64,000 nt of DNA from IDS-8 sp964424805 (lineage in GTDB: Bacteria; Pseudomonadota; Gammaproteobacteria; Steroidobacterales; Woeseiaceae), in contig CAYRKH010000006.1 of assembly GCA_964424805.1 (NCBI GenBank), positions 1 to 64,000 on the forward strand, given 5' to 3'. Below are positions 59,610 to 64,000 of this stretch, piece by piece; position 1 is the stretch's first letter; the number at the start of each line of letters is the position of its first letter. The notes under the pieces are model-generated. The model had not been told where the DNA came from. It saw only the letters and a program-made list of their open reading frames with translations, and did not search any database. A program made the translations under genes and the position numbers.

Positions 59610-59650
59610 GTGGAGTAGTTGCGTTGTAGTCAACTACTGTTATACTCCAC
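59610..59650 (+). promoter_or_regulatory. promoter overlapped by a nested dyad, RND operon
   Basis: TTGCGT (59619-59624) and TATACT (59641-59646) are 16 bp apart and precede the RND adaptor gene by about 40 bp. Two perfect dyads overlap it: AGTAGTTG/CAACTACT (59614-59621, 59631-59638) and GTGGAGTA/TACTCCAC (59610-59617, 59643-59650). This is the layout of a repressor operator, for example for a TetR-family protein. No such regulator is adjacent in the window. Confidence 0.6.
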
Positions 59651-59686
59651 TAAAACACCATAACTTCTGTCGGATGCGGGTGAGTT

Positions 59687-60757
59687 ATGCACAACAACTG
59701 GATCGTCGTCATGCTCGCCGGGGCCGCGCTGCTGGCGGGCTGCCAGTCCGGGGAAGGCAGCGAGCCCGCCGGTGACAATGGTGCGGCCGCTGAAGACAAG
59801 GCGCCTGCAATCCCGGTCGAGGTCACGACCGCGGTCCGGGGCGACATCGTCGCCGTGTACTCCAGCACCGCGCCGGTCGAAGCTTTCGCCGAGGCGGAAG
59901 TCGTGGCCAAGGTAGGCGGCGAGGTCGTCGAAATCCTGGTCGAGGAAGGGCAGCACGTCGAAGAGGGCCAGGTACTGGCGCGACTGGACGGCGAGCGCCT
60001 CCGCTTCGAGATGCAGCAGGCGAAAGCCAACCTGAACAAGCTGGAACGCGACTACGCGCGCAACGTCGACCTGAAAGAGCGCGGCATCATCAGCCTCGGC
60101 GAGTTCGAGAAGATCCTGTACGAGATGGAAGCCCTGCGGGCGAGCTTCAACCTTGCGAAGCTCGAGCTGGGCTACACCGAGATCCGGGCGCCGATCGGCG
60201 GCGTGGTGGCCCGGCGCTACATCAAGGTCGGCAACACGCTGGCCGTCAACGCCACGACCTTCCAGGTCACGAGCCTCGAGCCCCTGATTGCCTACCTGTT
60301 TGTACCGGAACGCCAGTACCGGCATATCGAAGCCGGCCAGGCCGCGACGATCCAGGTCGACGCCCTGCAGGGCACGACGTTCGAGGGCGTCGTCGCACGC
60401 ATCAGCCCGGTGGTCGACCCGGCGACCGGCACGTTCAAGGTGACCGTCGAAATCGTCGACGAAACCCGCCGCCTGCGCCCTGGCATGTTCGGCCGCGTGG
60501 ACATCGCCTACGACACCCATGCCAACGCGCTGCAGATACCGCGTAGCGCGATCGTCGAGGATGCGGGCGAGTCGATCGTATACGTCGTGGAGGATGACAC
60601 GGCTCAGCGCCGCGTGATCGAGACGGGCTATACGGACAAGGGACGGATCGAAATCCTTAGCGGACTCGACGCCAGCGACCACTTCGTGCTGGTCGGCCAG
60701 GCCGGCCTGCAGGGGGGCTCGAAGGTCACCGTCATCAACGTGGCCGCCGCCCGCTGA
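59687..60757 (+). CDS. RND efflux periplasmic adaptor (membrane fusion) lipoprotein
   Basis: A 356-residue MFP. The signal ends in lipobox LLAGC (about residue 19); the lipoyl domain is split around a helical hairpin (VVAKVGGEVVEILVEEGQHVEEGQVLARLD, then RAPIGGVVARRYIKVGNTL), followed by beta-barrel and membrane-proximal domains. It bridges an inner-membrane RND pump to an outer-membrane channel. The RND gene follows 28 bp later. No TolC-like gene is in the window; it may lie downstream. Confidence 0.93.
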   Translation: MHNNWIVVMLAGAALLAGCQSGEGSEPAGDNGAAAEDKAPAIPVEVTTAVRGDIVAVYSSTAPVEAFAEAEVVAKVGGEVVEILVEEGQHVEEGQVLARLDGERLRFEMQQAKANLNKLERDYARNVDLKERGIISLGEFEKILYEMEALRASFNLAKLELGYTEIRAPIGGVVARRYIKVGNTLAVNATTFQVTSLEPLIAYLFVPERQYRHIEAGQAATIQVDALQGTTFEGVVARISPVVDPATGTFKVTVEIVDETRRLRPGMFGRVDIAYDTHANALQIPRSAIVEDAGESIVYVVEDDTAQRRVIETGYTDKGRIEILSGLDASDHFVLVGQAGLQGGSKVTVINVAAAR

Positions 60758-60785
60758 CGTAAGCCGCCGCCCCGGTAACCAGACG

Positions 60786-63700
60786 ATGCACCGACTGATC
60801 GAGATTGCCACGGAACGCCGCGTGACGGTCGCCATGTTCACGACCGCCATCGCGCTGTTCGGCTTCGTGTCCCTGTCGCGGCTGAACGTCAACCTGCTGC
60901 CGGATATCGCCTACCCCACCCTCACGATACGCACCGAGCTGGCCGGCGCGGCACCGCTGGAGGTCGAGAACCTCCTCACGAAGCCCATCGAAGAGGCGGT
61001 CGGGGTGATCCGCAACGTGCGCCTGGTCCGCTCGGTGTCGCGCTCGGGCCAGTCCGACGTCACGCTGGAGTTCGCCTGGGGAACGGACATGAACATCGCG
61101 GGCGTCGACGTTCGCGAGAAGATCGACATCGTCGAGCTGCCGCTGGAGGCGGGCCGGCCGCTGCTGCTGCGCTTCGATCCCTCGTCCGAGCCAATCCTGA
61201 GGCTCGGGCTGATGGAGAAGGGAAGCACGGCCGCCGGCGCGGTCGCAAGCGAAGCAAGCCTGAAAGCACTGCGCCGACTGGCCGAGGACCGCATCAAGAA
61301 CGACCTCGAAGCCCAGGAAGGCACCGCGGCGGTCAAGGTCAGCGGCGGGCTGGAGGACGAGATCGAGATCCGCGTCGACCAGCAGCGGCTGGCGCAGCTC
61401 GGACTGACGACCGGAGAGGTCGCGCAACGGATACGCGCGGAGAACGTCAACCTGTCCGGCGGCAGGCTGGAGGAAGGGAGCCAGCGGTTCCTCGTACGCA
61501 CGGTCAACGAATTCCAGACCGTCGACGGCTTTGCCGACGCGATCATCGCGAACGTCGCCGGCCGCCCGGTCTACCTGCGCGACGTCGCGACCGTTACCCG
61601 AAGCCACAAGGAGCGCGAAGCCATTACCCGCGTTCAGGGCCGGGAATCCGTGGAACTCGCGGTCTACAAGGAGGGGGACGCGAACACGGTCCAGGTGGCC
61701 CAGCGGCTTGAACGCCGCCTTGACGAGATTCGCAAGACGTTGCCCGACGACCTCGAGCTGGTCGAGATCTACAACCAGTCCGATTTCATCGCCGCGGCCA
61801 TCGACGAGGTGACGTCTGCCGCGATTTCCGGCGGCCTGCTGGCAATCGTGGTGCTCTATGGGTTCCTGCGCGAGGCGCGCGCCACCATGGTGGTCGCGCT
61901 GGCGATCCCGGTGTCGGTCATCGGCACGTTCCTGCTGATGTACACGAACGACGTCTCACTGAACATCATGTCGCTGGGCGGCATCGCGCTGGCCGTCGGC
62001 ATGCTGGTCGACAACGCCATCGTGGTGCTGGACAGCATCGTGCGCAAGAAGGAAGCGGGCCTGCGCGACCTGGAAGCGGCGAAAACCGGCACCGCGGAGG
62101 TGGCGGGCGCCGTCACCGCGTCGACGCTCACGACCATTGCCGTCTTCTTCCCCATGGTCTTCATCAGCGGCATCGCGGGGCAGCTGTTCCGCGACCAGGC
62201 GCTCACGGTCACCTTTGCGCTGGTCCTGTCGCTGGTCGTCGCCCTGACCCTCATTCCGATGCTCGCCGCGCTGGGCTCGCGCTCACGGTACGCGAACCCG
62301 TCCGTTGAGGAGCCGGTGAACGCGACCACGCCGAGTCGCTTCACCCGCGGCGCGGCGTTCGCCGTTCGCGGCATGGGCACCGTGTTTGCCGGCGTTCGCC
62401 GGGCGTTCTGGCTGCTGCTGTGGGTGCCTTCGTGGCTGTGCCGCCGTCTCGAATCCTCGATGGCAATCCGCTACCGGCCGCTGCTGGAGTGGTCGCTCGC
62501 CAACCGGCTCGTCGTCGTCGCCGCCGCCGCGCTGGCGTTCGCCGCCACCCTGCTGCTCGTGCCGCGGCTCGGCACGGAGCTCATCCCGCAGCTCTCCCAG
62601 GGGGAATTCAGCGTCGACCTGCGGCTCCCGCCGGGCACGCCGCTCATCGAGACGGACCGCATCGTCCGGACGGCACAGCAGACCACCGGGGACATCGGGA
62701 GCATCGAGATCACCTATTCCGTTTCCGGCACCGGCAACCGCCTCGATGCGAACCCCATCGAAGCGGGTGAGAACACCGGCACGCTGAACGTGCGGCTCGC
62801 GGCGGGCGCCGGCCGCGCCGAGGAAGAAGCCGTGATGCGGGCGCTGCGGCAAGTGCTGTCCGGGCTGCCCGGCGTGCAGTACGAGTTCAAGCGGCCGGCG
62901 CTCATGAGCTTCACGAGTCCGCTGGCCGTCGAGATCTCAGGCTACGATCTCAACGCGCTCGCCGCGGTCAACCAGCAGATCGTCGAGGCGATGTCGGCCT
63001 CGGACCGTTTCACCGACATCAAGACGACAATCGAACAGGGCAATCCCGAGATCCAGATCGTGTTCGACCAGGAGCGGGCGGCGAAGCTCGGCCTGTCGGT
63101 GCGCGACATCGCCGACCGGGTCGTCGCCAACGTGCGCGGCGAACTGGCGACGCGCTACACCTGGCGCGACCGGAAGATCGACGTGCTGGTTCGCAGCGTC
63201 GACACGCAGAACGCCAGCATCGAGGAGATCCGGCAGCTCATCGTGAACCCGGCGGCCCCGCGCCCGGTCACCCTGGAGGCCGTGGCCGCGGTCGGCGTCG
63301 CGCGCGGACCGTCCGAGATCCGGCGGGTCGCGCAGGAGCGCGTGGCGCTGGTGAGTGCAAACATCGCGTACGGCGACCTCGGCACCGCGGCGGCTGAAGT
63401 ACGCCGCATCATCGCCGGCACGGCGATGCCCGCCGGCGTAACGGCCACGGTCTCCGGCCAGGACGAGGAGATGCAGGCATCGTTTCGCTCGATGCAGTTC
63501 GCGCTCGTGCTGGCGATCTTCCTCGTGTACCTCGTGATGGCCTCGCAGTTCGAATCGCTGATCCACCCGCTCGTCATCCTGTTCACGATCCCGCTGGCGC
63601 TGGTCGGGGCAGTGCTGGCGCTGTTCTTGACCGGCACCACGGTGAACGTGGTCGCTTTCATCGGCGTGATCATGCTCGCCGGCATCGTCGTCAACAACGC

Positions 63701-64000
63701 TATCGTGCTGGTCGACAAGATCAACCAGCTCCGTGCCGAAGGCTTCGAGAAAACGAACGCCATCATCGAAGCCGCCCAGGCGCGCCTGCGGCCGATCCTC
63801 ATGACGACCCTCACCACCGTGCTGGGACTGCTGCCGATGGCCATCGGACTCGGGGAGGGCTCGGAAGTCCGGACGCCGATGGCCATCACCGTCATCGGCG
63901 GGCTCTCCGTCTCGACGCTGCTGACGCTTCTCGTGATCCCCGTGGTCTACTCGCTGATGGATCGCAAGGCATTCACGGTGCGTGCCGGGCACGCGCACGC
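60786..64000 (+). CDS. RND-family efflux permease, 3' end beyond window
   Basis: The open frame from the ATG at 60786 encodes at least 1071 residues and has no stop before the edge. It begins with a cytoplasmic helix and the first transmembrane helix (VAMFTTAIALFGFVSLSRLNV) and continues with LPDIAYPTLTI and LEVENLLTKPIEEAVG, typical AcrB-family sequences. Further segments include a helix pair (ISGGLLAIVVLYGFLREAR), SLGGIALAVGMLVDNAIVV (the proton-relay Asp region) and the C-terminal bundle ending LLTLLVIPVVYSLMDRKAF. It pumps substrates across the envelope with the upstream adaptor. The family is usually about 1030-1080 residues, so only a few codons are missing. Confidence 0.95.
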   Translation, partial: MHRLIEIATERRVTVAMFTTAIALFGFVSLSRLNVNLLPDIAYPTLTIRTELAGAAPLEVENLLTKPIEEAVGVIRNVRLVRSVSRSGQSDVTLEFAWGTDMNIAGVDVREKIDIVELPLEAGRPLLLRFDPSSEPILRLGLMEKGSTAAGAVASEASLKALRRLAEDRIKNDLEAQEGTAAVKVSGGLEDEIEIRVDQQRLAQLGLTTGEVAQRIRAENVNLSGGRLEEGSQRFLVRTVNEFQTVDGFADAIIANVAGRPVYLRDVATVTRSHKEREAITRVQGRESVELAVYKEGDANTVQVAQRLERRLDEIRKTLPDDLELVEIYNQSDFIAAAIDEVTSAAISGGLLAIVVLYGFLREARATMVVALAIPVSVIGTFLLMYTNDVSLNIMSLGGIALAVGMLVDNAIVVLDSIVRKKEAGLRDLEAAKTGTAEVAGAVTASTLTTIAVFFPMVFISGIAGQLFRDQALTVTFALVLSLVVALTLIPMLAALGSRSRYANPSVEEPVNATTPSRFTRGAAFAVRGMGTVFAGVRRAFWLLLWVPSWLCRRLESSMAIRYRPLLEWSLANRLVVVAAAALAFAATLLLVPRLGTELIPQLSQGEFSVDLRLPPGTPLIETDRIVRTAQQTTGDIGSIEITYSVSGTGNRLDANPIEAGENTGTLNVRLAAGAGRAEEEAVMRALRQVLSGLPGVQYEFKRPALMSFTSPLAVEISGYDLNALAAVNQQIVEAMSASDRFTDIKTTIEQGNPEIQIVFDQERAAKLGLSVRDIADRVVANVRGELATRYTWRDRKIDVLVRSVDTQNASIEEIRQLIVNPAAPRPVTLEAVAAVGVARGPSEIRRVAQERVALVSANIAYGDLGTAAAEVRRIIAGTAMPAGVTATVSGQDEEMQASFRSMQFALVLAIFLVYLVMASQFESLIHPLVILFTIPLALVGAVLALFLTGTTVNVVAFIGVIMLAGIVVNNAIVLVDKINQLRAEGFEKTNAIIEAAQARLRPILMTTLTTVLGLLPMAIGLGEGSEVRTPMAITVIGGLSVSTLLTLLVIPVVYSLMDRKAFTVRAGHAH

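Overview
This 64 kb window is chromosomal DNA from a GC-rich Gammaproteobacterium. Lauroyl-type acyltransferase, Kdo kinase, heptosyltransferase and HldD genes show a Gram-negative lipopolysaccharide layer; TamA/TamB, a second Omp85-like barrel, GlnE, PpnN, FolD and a CysB-like HTH protein fit the same assignment. The genus cannot be named from what I see. No rRNA, tRNA, CRISPR array, prophage or intact insertion sequence was recognised. Genes are dense on both strands with many short overlaps; the only gene-free stretch over 300 bp is 5714-6100, which holds repeat elements.

Layout: 1-6 kb has a truncated DUF4426 gene, an HU-like protein, an alpha/beta hydrolase, an FKBP-type isomerase lipoprotein, an apparent msrB remnant and a two-gene osmoprotectant-type ABC importer whose second gene fuses binding protein and permease. 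6-15 kb has htpG, small unknown proteins, ppnN, an L,D-transpeptidase, an MltD-like transglycosylase and an AstE-like metallopeptidase, followed by a short inverted-repeat insertion. 15-22 kb is LPS core (lpxL-like, kdkA, heptosyltransferase, hldD), a zinc-finger protein and glnE. 22-30 kb holds a GGDEF/EAL protein, an HTH-only CysB-like protein, an SH3/coiled-coil protein, dacB, a HAD phosphatase plus CDP-alcohol phosphatidyltransferase pair, and a PAS-PAS-AAA-Fis sigma-54 activator divergent from a small secreted protein with a clear -24/-12 promoter. 30-42 kb is mixed membrane and metabolic genes (MATE, NERD, MBL-fold, GIY-YIG, acyltransferase, PpiC, MAPEG, folD, an Omp85-like barrel, a CaiB/BaiF transferase). 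42-50 kb starts with a coupled mtnA/class II aldolase/Vgb-like/CxxCH gene run and continues with TonB-domain, TPR, amidohydrolase, threonine dehydratase-like and DUF4412 genes. 50-64 kb has tamB-tamA, a SIMPL protein, a cyclic-di-GMP-I riboswitch ahead of an FAD-linked oxidoreductase, a YbdG-type mechanosensitive channel and the start of an RND efflux operon that leaves the window.

The most interesting signals are regulatory: (i) the GEMM-I riboswitch at 56779-56866 with a possible RBS-sequestering platform; (ii) the divergent sigma-54 module at 27885-30151 with paired dyads and an unknown 90-residue exported protein as its apparent target; (iii) a hairpin element at 14881-15008 flanked by a 17-bp near-perfect duplication; (iv) a GIY-YIG gene with no canonical start codon. 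All functional statements come from reading the sequence and remembered family features; no database search was run.
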